This document shows, one piece after another, positions 13,601 to 27,100 of a stretch of DNA of 64,000 bases; the first letter of the stretch is position 1, and each line of letters starts with the position of its first letter. The notes beneath the pieces were generated by a model that saw nothing but the letters and a program-made list of their open reading frames with translations, did not search any database and had not been told where the DNA came from. This stretch comes from Harmothoe impar (lineage: Eukaryota; Annelida; Polychaeta; Phyllodocida; Polynoidae). The stretch lies in assembly GCA_947462335.1 (NCBI GenBank), contig OX381714.1, forward strand, positions 19,936,618 through 20,000,617, read 5' to 3'. The position numbers and the translations under genes are program-made.

Positions 13601-16600
13601 AGGTTCTGACACAACGTGTCATAATCCTGTTGTCTGATCAGTGCACTTACACAATCAGGAAGGCGTTTCACCGTATCATACGGAGGGGCCGTATGTGTCT
13701 TTTTTGCGTTTCAGTTCATTTTTGCGTTTCAGCTCAACATGTCCGCATCTTACGGAAAAAGATACGGCCGTATGTACATACGGCCGGCCGTATGTACATA
13801 CGGCCATAATTGCGTTTCTGTTCAACATACGGAGCAAGAAAAAAACGTATCTTTGGCGTATTTAGTACAAGATATACGGAGGGGTAGGGGGGGGTGCTAT
13901 GTTGAAAACAGGACATATACCCTGGTTTTTAGGGCCGTATGTCTCTTTTGTGCGCCGTATGTGGTATTTATGCTCCGTATGTTGGTACTGGATGTGGTGT
14001 ACATGAGGAAGATGTAGGGGTTGTGAGGAAGTGGTACAGGTCGTGAGGAAGTGGTAGGGGCTGTGAGGAAGTGGTAGGGGTCATGAGGAGCTGGTGTTGA
14101 ACGTGAGGAGCTGGTGTTGAACGTGAGGAGCTGGTGGTCAAAGAACCATGTCCAGGTGTAGTCTATCTAATACATAAACCACTACTACCAATTCCTCACC
14201 ACCACTACCAACTCCTCACGTCCACTACTTCTTCCCCGACCTCTCCTCTCTCTTCCCCGACCTCTCCTGTCTCTTCCCCGACCTCTCCTGTCTCTTCCCC
14301 GACCTCTCCTGTCTCTTGCCCGACCTCTCCTGTTTCTTCACCGACCTTTCCTATCTCTTCCCCGACCTCTCCTGTCTCTTCCCCGACCTCTCCTGCCTCT
14401 TCCCCGACCTCTCCTGTTTACTAGCTTACAGAAAAATGGTTTAGGTCCACATGACCTCCAACACATGGCTTGCGATCTCCATTACCTTATATATATATAT
14501 GAGAGGAGTTGAGGCCAGCTTGACTTAGCCTCTAGGTGACAGCACCAACACAGGCCGGAATTTGCAGTCAATGGCTATACTAATGCTGCACATATGGGTG
14601 TAACGGTATGATGGCCTGTTTGGTCAGTAAAACATGGATCCACACACAATTATAATTATAATCAATATACATTTGATATGGCCTTAGCCAGCTCCATGTA
14701 CACACCAGTATAATCATATATATGCAAAAACCCTGTGTAAATGTAATGTAATCCTGTCACACTGCTACAATGTAAGTGTTGACTGGGTGTCTGGAGCGGG
14801 CCACCCCTGTACCGCGGGGAGTTCATATCCATCCACACAGGTGCAAAACCTCTTGAGTGCTAACATTTCAACTACTACTACTTTTAAAGTGCTATATATA
14901 TATGTAATAAAATGGCCCTAGAATTATTTTAACGAGTAAATGAGTTAAGTCCAACTTCTACCTTCATGATAAAAAAATAAATAAAAAATTATATGGATTT
15001 TGGGAGAAATTACATGAAAAAGAGTCTTTTCTTCCATAACTCGGTAAATAATGGCCCTACAGAGCTGAACCTTTGCCCACAGACTCCTTGTGTTTAAACA
15101 GACAATAGCTATCAGAGTACAGAGGTGCCTTTCCCGACCTTTTCTATCTCTTCCCCGACCTATCCTGTCCCTTCCCAAACCTCTCCTGTCCCTCCCCTGT
15201 CTCTTCCCCCAACATACGGACCCTATATATACCCTCCCCAGCCTACCTCCGTATGTTGCTACATATTATGACGTCACAGAGGGAATTCCCTAGGGGTTTC
15301 CCGGAATGTAGACTGGTTTTTGCACATTTTTCTAAAAGGGACAGGTGACAATGTCCGTATCTTTAGAGGGCCGTATGTTGGATGCCGTATGTTGATATTT
15401 TGTAAAAAAAGATACGGAGGGTATACGGAGCACCAACTGAAACAAAAAAAGTAGTTTAGATGTATTTTGTCCGCATCTTGTCCGCATCTTAAGGCCGTAT
15501 GTTAGGTATAACATCAACATACGGTGAAACGCCTTCCAGGATCAGCATTGATACTAACCCAGCCCCAGGGTTAATCCCCTCAGCTCAGTCAGCCATGAGG
15601 CCCACACACTGATACTAATGATAAAACACCATGCGGGTTAAACGGGCAGTGGGGAAACGCTAGGTGAGAATGCCACTTTAACTTGTAAGAGAAATAACAC
15701 ATAAAATTGCTCTCAGGGTTTTCACTGAGAATAAAGTTATCAAAAAGGATTATTATAGTATGGGTCTGGATCATGCATTTATATAATAATTTGTTGGGGT
15801 AACTGAGATGTCAATTGGTCAATACCTGTTTTCAACACTAGTATCATACAGTAGCTTCTCATGAGTGCATATTTATGGAGTGGTGATACAGAGCCTGAAC
15901 CATAGGCGTATGCAATCAAGTGTTTCTTCTCTGACGAGTACTAACATAGATAATGTTTACATGTGGTTACCTTTCCTGAGTTCTTGGAAAATGTGTATCA
16001 TATTAAGCATTGATCGTTTTATAATCTATAACTTCATGCTGAGTCAATTATATATTTCTTCTCTAACTTGCCATATGTAAACATCAAATCCCACGTGACC
16101 CATAGGGCGTTTAAGGGTTCTACGGTTACTTATTGTCCTTTTATAGTCAATGCTACCCCCCCTCGACCTCTGTACTAAAACATGTGACCTAGGCTGCAGC
16201 GCATTGGTATGGCCTCAAATATGGCAGGGGTGCATGGGAGGTGAAGAATACCGGGGAAGGGGATGGGAAGGGGAATCAGATGGTATAAACCCTTCAAGGG
16301 GAACATCGTGCTTCAACACAATGAGTCCCTAGCGAGTAGACCACTGCGTCATGCCGACCCTATGCGGTTGATACATTCCTGGAAGGTCGGCATGATGCAC
16401 GAATTCAGCCCGAGCGATTAGATATGTACCATGGCTACATCCATGCATCATGACACCAACGTGCATTAGTGCCTTAAAGCACTATAAGGCCCTTACAGGG
16501 GTAACTACCCCTAGTTAGGGTTCATTTTGATCTCGTGTACCATGATGCGGGTTAAGATCTGAAGGGGATCTCCTTCCGATCAAGTGGATCCTCTTTCGGA

Positions 16601-18112
16601 CGAGCTGTGTGTGAAAATGTGCATCTGGGTCCTGTATGAACGGGAGGAGATCAAACCCCTGTATCCCCTTGCCATCTTATATTGGGAGCCTAACTGACCT
16701 CAGCCATTTAATTCGAGTCTGACCCCCTTCTCAACTGTCACGTGGGTACCAATCCAAAGGGGTGCCTCCCAAAATGTAAGCCTTACCGTCAATGGACCAC
16801 TTCAACGTGAAAGATAAATCCATATGATTCGTCGTCCTGGGATAAATGTTCAACCATTACATTACAATGTTAGTGTACCGTAAACTATTGGCATGAAACT
16901 TCTTCTTAAATCAATATATGATCAAATTCAGACATTGTATAATTCGTAATGAAATAAAAGTCACAATTCCATCAGAGTTAGGAATACCAAATCATTACAG
17001 GGCAGGCGAAATACGATGTAAGCAAAAACCTTCCTCAATTTTAAAGAGGCATTTGCGACGTAATAAGCATTCATTGAGATGATCCCTCTCTGATCTTCGC
17101 AGTATACTTCTCTACAGAACACTTTGCTATATAACCTTACTGCCCTGTGGTACACCCCTCCAACTTAGACCTCCTGGTGCTTCTCCATTTACATACATTT
17201 ACAAGGAGACCTCGGCCCTAAAGCAGCACTGTATATTTCAGCACTGATAAGAGCTCGGAGACCTGTGGCTGTGTGAAATGGCGGCACACTGGGACCTTTC
17301 CAAGTACCCTGTATTATTTATGTGGCGTAATGTGGGCGTGGTTTTTTACAATACAAACAGATATTACATTACACAGCGATACAGGTTCGTCTTTATTAAG
17401 CTTAGTTTGTTAAATAATACTTCTTGGGTTATATGCAGAAAATGAATTGATGAGATATGTGGCCACGAGTCCATATTGTGGTACAACATTTAACTCAAGT
17501 CAAATATGGCTCACTGTAAAGTAAAGTACTACTGTACAACTGTTTTCCACATCCTCGTAAAATAAGGCTCACCATGGTCCAATATTTCAGAACCCGTGTG
17601 AGCATGTGACATCATCATGATTGATCATGCAAACATTATAGAGTAGGTTCTGCTGATCAATTAAGGGTAATCAAAAAAAGTTATCTAGAAAATAAATGAA
17701 TAAGTACACGACATTGGCAATAATTGTATTGGGGGAAACAATGTCATATCCCAGTAAACAGAAAGCGTAATACATCGTTATATACCCTTTCTCGATGTCC
17801 CCTTACTGTGGTAAAGGTCCGAGAAATGGAAGCATATCATTTATAGGGTATAATCAAGGTGGGAAGGTTAGAGCCACCAGGTAACATTAGAGTGTCACTG
17901 CGCATGAGCCAGGTCTGGCTGTATCCGGGAAGACGGTCATTCGGCCATTCGGTTTGAACTCCCACTGTATTTTTGTCATATTCCCATAACTTCGTATAAG
18001 TTTTAGCCAAATCCTCGAGGCAAAATATCATAATTACGTCCTCTAAAATAATAGATGCCTTGTTCCAGACTGTCTAGATATATTTCTGTGCACATAAGCC
18101 TGCCAGGCATGA

Positions 18113-18195
<83 letters not shown>

Positions 18196-21100
18196 CTGTT
18201 TTCAAAGTGTCAAGATGCAGAATCTGAAGCTCGTGACGATCTTGCTGTTTGATGTGAAAATTGATTTATTTGACTCTCAAAGTATTATAGTCAGGTGATC
18301 CCTCTTCCTCGTAAATGGTAATTATATTCTTCAACATGAAACATACATGGGACCATTAAATCTTGATGGTAGTCATCAGTTACTGTACAGTGATGGTAGA
18401 GGGTAGAAACAAAACATGCACATTATTCACTTATTGTGGATCTGGACTTCTATTCTACTGAGTATTAGGGTACATGTTCTGTTCTAAGATTATTATTAGT
18501 ATCAACGTGACGTCATGTTGATCTTATAATTATGACAGTGATTTTGAGCATAGACCTAGACGAAATAGCATTCCTCAATCGCCTGTTCAACCATTTCTCT
18601 CCAAAATACAACAATGCCCTGCTAGCTCCGATACCTCAATGGCCAGCATGATGCATTAATGCAGCCATGACAAGTAGACTCACCTGCACATTAAAGATGG
18701 CATTTCAGCTAATTTCAGGTAAATTTCTGCTACCACAATATGTACATCATTCAGGTAATATTCTATATGTATGCTAACTTTTAAAGCAATGTGATATCTC
18801 TAAATCAATAAAAATACAATAAAATCGGACAATCTGAGTAACTGTCCGGCGGACTTAAATGCCCCTGGCCACATTGTATAACATACAGTAAGGGTACCAG
18901 CCCCACAGGTACCTTAAAGGCCCAACGCCCCTATAAATACAGCTGAGTACCTGTCCCGACTGCGCTCTGACTGTTACTGGACGTGCAGTAAGAACTGCGG
19001 GTTTAAACTAATTGTTGTAGTCAAAGCCACCCACCCAGAACGCATGTTTGAAGCAGCTAATGACCCTTGTCATCCTACTGGTGAGAAGTCCGGACCTGCA
19101 TGGGTAAAAGTGCCTTATATAGGACATATGGGGGATTGGATAATGCAATACACTGAGAAAAAAGGTGTATAAATTAGTATTTCTCCATTAATGAATGTTG
19201 TATGATGATGTGTTGTTACACACATGGGATGCAAATACATTCAGGCAATATAAGGTGCAATATCTGGTCCCTGTTTGATTTTTCGCCATGCTACCCGTTT
19301 TTTACATGAATTGACCCATACTAGCATTGAAAGGACCAATATACACACAATCAGTAGGGTCATATACAGCTCTAGCCTGGACACCTGGCCGCATTCCCTT
19401 CCTTCCAGAGGGAATTATAGCCTTCATCTATTTTTTCTCATTGTCTTTATGAATAAAGCATTATGTATTTAATGAGATACCCTAAGCAGTAGGAAATTAG
19501 GTTATGGTAATCATGTGTAAATACAATAGAAATGTTTTCTGAATTCTGTTTGGTGCAATGCCAGCACTGTGCAGCCCTTAGGAAGTGATGTTTTTTTTAT
19601 CAACGTCGGGGGGGGGGGGGGGCAAAATAATTTCGGGGTGGGTGAAAGATTTTGCGCGCTCTGCGCGAAAATGCAACCCTCCCTCTCCCCTGTTGTTAAA
19701 AAAATGATTACTCCCTTACAGGCTTAGAATTCCTCTCATAAATCACATAAATACATGACCAACAATTCACCAAATGCCTTCTACCTTGTTTCCCTCAGAC
19801 GACACCAGATGGCGTGGGGGTGGCCCGTCGCCGCACGCCACAAGCGTCGCCGGAGAAGGCGAGTTACCGGGAGAGGCCCAAGTCGGACTGCCTCTCCGTG
19901 CACTGGGCCGACACGGTGCTCGGGCAGCTCGACTCCAGCGGACCCAGCCCCCGCCGCCGACCCAACAGGGACAGGCCAAAGTCTGACCTAGGTAAGTGCA
20001 CCTTTTGTATTAGTATTAACTGGTTACATTGTTAAGAACGATGCATTTTCTTTATTATGTATCAATTAAGGCAGTGACGGCGAGTAACTCTCCAGATCGG
20101 GTGATGACTATGGGATTGGAAATCAGCTTCTCAATTGGGTTACATCATCAAAATGCAATAATATCATATTTGTTACAAAGCAAATACATAGATACGCATA
20201 CTCATTCTAATTCGCCCCTTCACCCCCCCCCCCCCCCCGTCTCTCTGGGTCTCTGTGTGAGAATCAATACGATTGTAACCAGCACCAACCAAAGGCCGTA
20301 CTTTGCGCGGTGGCGTGGAGCATCCATTCAGCTTGCTTGACTTTTCAGCACTTGCATAAATTGAAAAATTGAATAAGATTAACTTCGAAACAAAGAAAAG
20401 TTTAATATACATATTTTAAAAACAGTTTTGAAGTTAATTTTATTGAATTTTCCAATTAATAAATCATATTGAATTGATACACAGTGTGTGGACTCCGAAG
20501 ATGATTCTTCCATAATCTCTGTGGATTCACTCACCCACTCATACATTCAATCATCCATTCACACACATTTGATATCCACTCCTACCCATACCACAGTCTC
20601 AATTTTAACGTTAAACAAGAGCTGTCCACACAGAGAAAAGAAGTAGAATCACGGTGACTCCCAAATGGGAGTCTGGACTCGATCACTGAGGTAACTCTTT
20701 CCACGCCTCTAAAGTGACTCCCAACCATTAGGGAGTCTTAGAATAGGAGTCATTACAGAGTTATTATAGAGCCCTGCATATGTTAGGGAGTCACTTTAGA
20801 GTCCTGGGGAAAGTTACCTCAGTTATCAAGTCGAGAGTCACAGTGATTCTACCTCTTTTCTCTGTGCAAGCTGTGAGTGGCTGCTGAGGTTATTTTTACC
20901 TATATGGAGGGGGACGTGACACGACTGTAGATCACACTCAGCTCCACGAGCAGCTCGTGAACCCAGGTATTTCAGTAAAGGGTGTTTCCATTTTTATGTG
21001 GCCTTTGTCGGCGTTTTGACTTTCAGAGGACTTTGATACAGTTTTATCTCACTAATCATAGTTTTATCTCACTAATCAGCTGTTGTTAACTACTAGGGGC

Positions 21101-24100
21101 TGTGTCGTGGGTGGTGATCAAGGGGAAATATCGATTACGTCTATTATATGGAGTAGAGAGGGGCAACCTGTATATGTATGTATGTTCTGTATCCTACCAT
21201 GCATATTAATATCCTATGTGCGGCTGACATTGCCTAGAATTTAGATTATTTATTTTTGAATAGTCTACACCACATACAACCTGAAGACTTGCAATGAGGG
21301 CAAAGTAAGTTAGAGAAAATAGACCTACGTGTAAGTCAGCTTATAAAGGACGTTTAAATAACCCTACTCGACACAAATTGCCCAATTGATAGAGTTCCCT
21401 TTCGTTTGTTTCTATAAATGAGGTGTCAGGTGAACAGAAATTAGGCGATTTACTGAAATTTATTTCACTGTTGTCAGCATTTTTGACGGCAGGCGGTGAA
21501 GGCCCTGTTCAGGCGGCAGCAGCCCAAGTTCACTTTCTATCGTTCTTATCTCAATTGGTGTCTCGCTCCCCATCTCCTAAAACGCAACTATAGTAATTTA
21601 CCTGATTTTGCTAAAAAAAAAAAAAAGCTTGAATAGTAGAAACTGTATGATGAATATCCTCTTTGGAACTAATTTGTTATAATGGAGAAGGCTTACCAAC
21701 AACATATATCAAACACCCTTGTGGGGAGTGTCTACAGTTGACGCCACCTACTTTGGGATCTTTTTCAATCTCCCATCCCCCTTGTCACTATGCTTTTGGG
21801 AGTTATTGTAAGTTATTGCAAGTAACATATAACCACTGTCATCTTTCATCACTAAACCAGTTCTGTAAACCTAAAGATTGCCAACCCATAGGCAATGACG
21901 TCATTTGTGAACCTTCCCTGTATGTATTGTGGCAACATATGTAAACAACCAGAGGTCTGACAGGCAGTTGTTTATAATATTAGAAAGAGGGGGAAAAGAG
22001 GGAAAGTAGGTCCCACATAACATGAATGAGTCCCATCACGTATGTTATTATACTTCATGTATTACACCCCCAGCCCCCATGGATGCGGGCTTCCGACAGT
22101 AAAGGTTATCACAGTACAACTCTACATGAATTATTACTCTATACTCATGTTTATAGTATACCATCTGTATGGGATCATTTTGTAAACAAAGTGTTTCTCC
22201 TATAATCGTGTAAAATACTCACATATTATAGTGCCTTATAATACTTAAAGGATAAACAAGTAAGACACTCTCTAGATTGGTTTTGACTGTATATCTGTAT
22301 AGATATACTAGTTGCAAAGCCACTATACCTTAAACAAAAGCTTGAAATAAGCAAACAAAAAATTCCCTCTACATGATGTGGGAAACAGACTGATTTGTAA
22401 GTCTTGCTAAATACCAGTCTTGATCCCTTCACTTGTGTGGACCGGAACTAAATCGTTCTGCTCTAATTGTTTCGAGGAAAGGTGCTACTTCCGGCGCATT
22501 ATAGTAACTAAAACCACTCACCTGACACAGATGACACCCCCTCCCCTCCCCAACCACGCAGTATGTAAGTGGGACGGGGTCTTCACTGACAGAACTAATA
22601 ACATGAATCAGTCCAGGACCCTTCATAACAGAAGGATACATTCCATACATACATTGCCATCCTGTATTTTAGAGCATCATTAATATCAGGGCATACTCAC
22701 CATTTATGATGAAGTATACTACTGGGGTTTTAGATACTTAATGTTGGTCGCATTAGATATATAATGTGTAGTATGCCCCCTCGAGTGAAGGGTGCAAGAG
22801 CACTGTGGCTATGTGGACATCCAGACATAGAGCTCACCAGAACCAGCCATGTGTGACGAGTTCAGTGAATCTGCCTACACAGAAGGGTGCACATTCAGAG
22901 TTTCATGACTCACTCTTACTGCTCGTCCTCCTCCCCATGTTGGTACATGTGTAGTCTCATACACGGGGCCCAACCCGAGGAGCCATCCTTTACAGTATCC
23001 AAAAGTATGATAAGTATCATAGAGGTTGATAAACATGTATTGATGTGCACATGAACGTGTATGCTATGGTATGGGTCCTACGGTTTGGATATTTTTTTGG
23101 CTCTAAATCATAGGACAGATGCTGTTCATCAATCATAGTAAATGCATGCATACTCTTTCACACCATCTGCTCTTGGATGGAAGTTATCATTGAACCTTCA
23201 AATGTTCACCATACCACATGGCTGAATGACATTGCGATATCTCAACAACCTTGCAATAGGTTAGTAACCTGCTGTGGGTATATGGTTTGTTGTAAGGGTA
23301 ACATGGTATCTATATAAACCATTCCATGCTCAGAATATAAGACACTGGGTTAGTTTACACCTGCACCAACCATCACGAGGAATGGTAACCCATAAAGACG
23401 CAGTATGTACGTAGTATGTATTCCTTCCCTACCCTGGATTAGTTATGCCTCCAGACTTAATCCGTTAAAGGCAACATAGTAGTATAGTACTTAGGTGCGT
23501 TATGCCCTTGGTGGCCATGGTGACTGCGGCCCTGGTGAGTCTAATCGCCAGGGCTGCATTCATGCATCATGTCGAGCACTAGGGCATGTATCACCATTGA
23601 AGGGTCAACATGATGCTTGAATGCAGCACTGGCTAGTAACTCACCAGTGCTACATCAATTTCGATAATGAAATTGATGTAGCATTAAATCACTATGCGGT
23701 CCTCAAAGGGTTAAGTGGGTCGGGGTGCTGGGATGTACACCTTTCACACCTGTACCTGCCACACCCCTCTCCTGCCGCCCCGGGCCCTCCCCCAGGGTCT
23801 ACCTGACACCCACCCCATGCAGTTACTGACCATCCTGCAGCAGAGGGAGCCAACCGAAGGTCTCTCTGTGCGGTTCAAATCTATATATATACAGAGACGT
23901 CGCTCCCCAAGTTAATACGTAGGCTAGACTCAAAACCAACTGAATTTATATTCACATACATTATCCACCGGTGGCTAAAGATGGCAGTATCCGTATAGAG
24001 ATTGGGTGTGATGGGCTGGCACCATGTCTCACTACAGAATGGTACCTGCCTGTTACCCCCACACCTGGAGGTTGTCAGCCCTGGAGGAGGTTCCCATAGA

Positions 24101-27100
24101 CCATCAGGAGGGGGGAGGGGTGGCATGCAGTGATCTATGGACTGATAGGTATACCTGTATTCATCTTGAGTAATACTGCAGACAGATGTGACGTATACAG
24201 TTCATGCATGTCTATTTGGCATGGATCACATCATAAACAATCGCAGGTGCCGTTGCTATCGTTGATTCTCTGGTCATAATTCCCAATATTCATTTAAGTA
24301 GATCATTAAGGCCGAATATATACATTTTACGTATATAGTGTGCAAAAAGACCGATTAGAGCCCAGTGAAAGCAGGAACGGTGGCCATCACCACTGATGAC
24401 ATCAGTTTTGTTGGCATAACTGATGGACACATTGGGTGATAGTTTTTTCTTGAACAACCAAACAACGAAGGAAAAGGATATTCATGGCTTAATATGCAAA
24501 CGTGATAAATGGCTGTTATCATAGCTATATCCCAACAGGATTATGATATAAGTACATTACGCCCCAATCTATATCAAAATGATGACCAATGATCCAGGGC
24601 CAATGATATTTACGATGTACTTATGACAGAAGAAAGAAACATGGTACACGAAGATAAAATGTGTTATTGTTTGACCAGTGCACCGCGGATCCTGGTATTC
24701 CTGACGGTGTGGATACATATTAGGCCAAGTGCATGTGACCATAAAGGAGAGAATCACATAATTACTTTGCCCATATAGCTCTATAAACATGATGGATATG
24801 TACTCAACTATTATAGCAAGGCACTTCTCAAATATAGCTGGTGGTTGTCATTTCTTCCAGCTGAATACATTGTGAAGTTCTCATACCCCATACAGTCATA
24901 TACATACTAGAAAGAAGAGATCCCATTAGTGTATTAATCATAAATGTACCCAAAACCCAGCTTACATATTAAACCTTTATAATTATATGGCTGATTCCCC
25001 GAAATATAAAGGTGGCCATGCTAAACTGCTTCCGTGGTCACGAGTCCCCATGAATGCCTGTGGTAGTCACCAACGACCTGTGCTGGAGACCTACTGACAC
25101 ACAATACCCTGTGGTGGAGAGTGGTGGTCCCTACACATAGCACCATGGTTACTAAAAAGTAAGTGGGAAGACCAAAAGAAACCCCGCACGCGGATATTAC
25201 TTCGCACGCGTCTGTGGGTGGTATTTGCCCTTAGTAACACGTAATTACTGGAACACTGACGTTGTATGAATGTGTGCTTAAGGTGAGGGTAATGTCTAAT
25301 ACTTGTAGTACAAGGGCCACAGACACCAGAGCAGCACCATTGGATGTAGTGGAGCTATCTATGGGACTTAAACACCTCGTGTCGTGGGCTACATTTTTGG
25401 GGAAGCGTTACCATGGAGACGAGGGCAGATAACCAGGAGTGACCTTTTACAACTGGAACACTGGAGGAAGGGTGTATACGGCATTGGTAGAGCGCAGTGG
25501 TATTGTGGTTGAACACTGGAGGAAGGGTGTACTCCAGGCTCGTAGAGCACAGTGATAGTATGTGGAGTACATGTATTGTAGTACAGCGGAAATACCACTT
25601 GTTCAACGACCAGTTGTGGTGAGAAATTCTCCCTAGTTCACAACCATAATTCAGTTTTATTGCCGGTCGTGAATGTCTTTCATGTCATGTGAGGCTACGC
25701 TATATGGAATAGTCTACACTTAAATACAGGATATTTTATTATATTCATCATGCTATGGATTGTGAACATTTGTGTGAAATCTAGTTGATTTCACTTGGAT
25801 GATTTGATTGGAGTACCCAGCTAGGATTTCTGACCACCAGGATTACTTTTGAAGTTTGCTTGGAGACAATACAGTCTATCCCAATCCCTGCCTGCTCTGG
25901 AGGAGGGACTCGGCGTTCTTATCTCCCTGGTCGTAAATCCAATTAAAAAGCAATATAATGTCAACTTTGGGGCAGAGGTCCTCCCCAAGCCACAGGTTGT
26001 AGTAATCTGATACATCCTGATCAGATACCACCACTAGCTAAATTGTGCCTGCAAACCATAAGTAATTGAATGCCTCTTTGAATAGATATTATTCTTTGAT
26101 AACCATGCTATGCATGTCATGTGCTCTACATAGGTACTTTATTTATGATTCAACTCCTACCAGAAGTAATTATACAAGAAGAGTTTAATGTTATGTTATC
26201 ATGTTATTAGTTTTCATATTACTACTTCTAGAAGGAGTTGAGCCTTAATCAAACTACCTATGTGGAGCACAGAACATGTATGATACATCTATTTTAGAAT
26301 GTCATCCATTTATCAAAGCATTTTATCATCTTTGATTTTCAGGCATACACTTTTCATCCCCCCAACAGCTGTCACCTATTAAGTCTCAGGGCATGATAGC
26401 TGCCTGACCATATAATCCGCCACCCCCCTTGATAATGAGCCTCCCTGTCCAGACTCTGCGGTTACAGACATTCTTTCACTCTGGAGTAGTCTTCTAGAGA
26501 AGGGATTGTGTTAGACTGAATAACCATTGATGGTAATCTCTCCATGCTCTATGACGAGTTCTCCAATGAATATAGCATTAAGTAGGGATACATATATGTT
26601 ATACTCAGGTAAATCACTAACTTGTAGTATGGATCACGTACATATGAACTACAAATAGTGGAAATAGTAGGGACACAGTCTCTGAGTCTTGTAGGTGATG
26701 GCCATGGGGTTGTCGGAGTTGTGGGATTCGGAGCCTCAGCTTGTCGGCTTTAAGTTAAGCTCGACCTACAGCGGAAACCCCGCTGTGGTTGGGACAGACT
26801 CTACTGACCAGGCCAAAACCAGGAACCGGAAGTACTGGCGGAAGAACCGGAAGTGTCCAAATGCCAGAGTTGAGGCCCACCCATCCGTCTTTGCAGTGGA
26901 TGGTGTGGTGCCCTGCAATGGCGAAATGGACAAATCGGCGTACGCCACTTCTTCGCCGGCGTACGTCACATCTTCAGCGGCGTACGCCAGCCATTCATCG
27001 GTGCATCCCTGTGGGTTCTCCACCAGGATGTGTGGCGCACGCCGCTTTTCCCCACGTTACATAGGCACACCTGTGGGAATGCCGACGTCGCCGCACCGCT

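Larger units (their letters stand above)
13658..15537. mobile_element. 1.88-kb non-autonomous element built of CCGTATGT motifs
   Basis: The ends are inverted: GGAAGGCGTTTCACCGTAT on the left and ATACGGTGAAACGCCTTCC on the right. Flanks share CAGGA, a possible target duplication whose exact edge is unclear. The motif CCGTATGT / ACATACGG recurs many times on both strands near both ends. The left arm holds two adjacent perfect 20-bp palindromes. The middle carries mirrored GTGAGGAAGTGGTAGGG repeats and a 21-bp tandem repeat. No transposase frame is present. Confidence 0.75.

Noticed and set aside
14230..14418. CRISPR-like array
   Set aside because: Units are adjacent tandem copies without unique spacers, in an animal genome.
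14134..14424. Ser/Pro/Thr-repeat open frame
   Set aside because: It is a translation of a 21-bp DNA tandem repeat within a transposon; no start context or splice support.
23821..23857. A linking exon between 19991 and 26695
   Set aside because: It has acceptor-like CAGs but a weak donor, and its length does not restore the phase.
19991..26695. Direct splicing of exon 19799-19991 to exon 26695-27196
   Set aside because: Phases differ (1 versus 0) and the shifted frame hits a stop after about 20 codons.
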